A stretch of 48,299 nucleotides of DNA from contig JAQUJJ010000009.1 in assembly GCA_028681035.1 (NCBI GenBank), forward strand, positions 1 to 48,299, in the 5' to 3' direction. This document shows positions 48,021 to 48,299 of the stretch, piece after piece (the first letter of the stretch is position 1; each line of letters opens with the position of its first letter). The position numbers and the translations under genes are program-made. This DNA comes from Candidatus Cloacimonadota bacterium. GTDB taxonomy: Bacteria > Cloacimonadota > Cloacimonadia > Cloacimonadales > Cloacimonadaceae. The notes below the pieces were generated by a model. That model was not told the DNA's origin. It saw only the letters and a program-made list of their open reading frames with translations, and ran no database searches.

Positions 48021-48049
48021 ATTATAGTATAATACAAAAACCGTTCCAA
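48021..48049 (-). promoter_or_regulatory. Promoter of the C10 protease gene
   Basis: On the minus strand TTGGAA (48044-48049) is followed after exactly 17 bases by a consensus TATAAT (48021-48026). It lies 22 bases upstream of the first ATG, giving a very short leader with a GGAGG site. Confidence 0.7.
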
Positions 48050-48146
48050 CCTACATAGAATCGCTCTGAATCTGAAATAAAATGGAATAAATATGCTCCC
48101 ACTAGTTATGTATTCGCAGGAACTGCGTCCTACGTAGCGGTTTATT

Positions 48147-48166
48147 CGTAGGATCGGAGTCCTACG
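48147..48166. repeat. TCGGAG-loop mini-hairpin near the rRNA operon end
   Basis: Arms CGTAGGA/TCCTACG enclose loop TCGGAG. A related imperfect hairpin precedes it (GCAGGA...TCCTAC near 48117-48133). The same loop is found at 3153-3158 and 35833-35838 with different arms. Confidence 0.7.
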
Positions 48167-48188
48167 CTACGGTAAAAAAAAGAGTCGT

Positions 48189-48299
<111 letters not shown>

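Noticed and set aside
48147..48182. Hairpin and A/T-run as the rRNA operon terminator
   Set aside because: On the transcribed strand the T-run comes before the hairpin, not after it, so the usual stem-then-T order is missing. The hairpin fits the TCGGAG-loop repeat class better.

Overview
The window looks like a chromosomal segment from a Gram-negative anaerobe of the FCB superphylum, most likely Candidatus Cloacimonadota or a close relative. Evidence for this: two predicted outer-membrane barrel proteins and an outer-membrane lipoprotein-sorting protein; a secreted C10 protease with a C-terminal YPNPF-type sorting domain; a tungsten aldehyde:ferredoxin oxidoreductase with its own polyferredoxin; a flavodiiron protein; and many short palindromic and tandem repeats between genes. 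The lineage is inferred from gene content, not from a marker-gene tree.

Layout. 1-1560: probable end of a Mu-like transposable element, with a partial leftward ORF (HTH, likely transposase) divergent from a CI/LexA-type S24 repressor and a recurring TGTCACACCGA motif on both sides. 1844-5041: a single-chain type IIG/ISP-like restriction-modification enzyme. 5900-7069: flavodiiron protein. 7477-14437 (minus): a seven-gene operon encoding a TetR regulator, an outer-membrane barrel, a MacB/LolD-type ATPase, three FtsX-type permeases and a LolA-like protein. 14895-16919: cytosolic prolyl oligopeptidase. 17676-20064: ribosome and tRNA-modification cluster rpsP-khpA-rimM-trmD-rplS. 20305-21143: ogt-acpS. 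21175-24806: a cyclase-ATPase-TPR signalling protein that converges on a secreted caspase-fold protein lacking its catalytic Cys. 24997-25458: pilin-like protein. 26207-26282: tRNA-Ala. 26359-32223: transketolase, barrel protein, polyferredoxin and aldehyde oxidoreductase. 32427-33764: radA (minus). 33971-35642: glutaredoxin, MarR, OsmC and thioredoxin-like lipoprotein. 36105-38186: exported oligopeptidase B-like protease. 39314-45537: GNAT-holB-murJ-uvrC-Fe-S aldo/keto reductase. 45684-47999 (minus): C10 protease. 48189-48299 (minus): 3' part of 5S rRNA.

Much of the noncoding DNA is occupied by several distinct repeat families. (i) A composite two-hairpin element of about 200 bp occurs three times, at 5441, 14626 and 17017. 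(ii) A long TTGCCC/GGGCAA inverted repeat occurs three times, at 25707, 32335 and 45553. (iii) Mini-hairpins have a fixed loop (TCGGAG/CTCCGA, or AGA/TCT/AGG/CCT) and variable but self-complementary arms; one pair lies in frame inside the restriction-modification gene. (iv) Tandem arrays have 8-, 17-, 26- and 44-bp periods. The repeats, the Mu-like terminus and the cyclase/pseudo-caspase pair are the parts most worth a second look.
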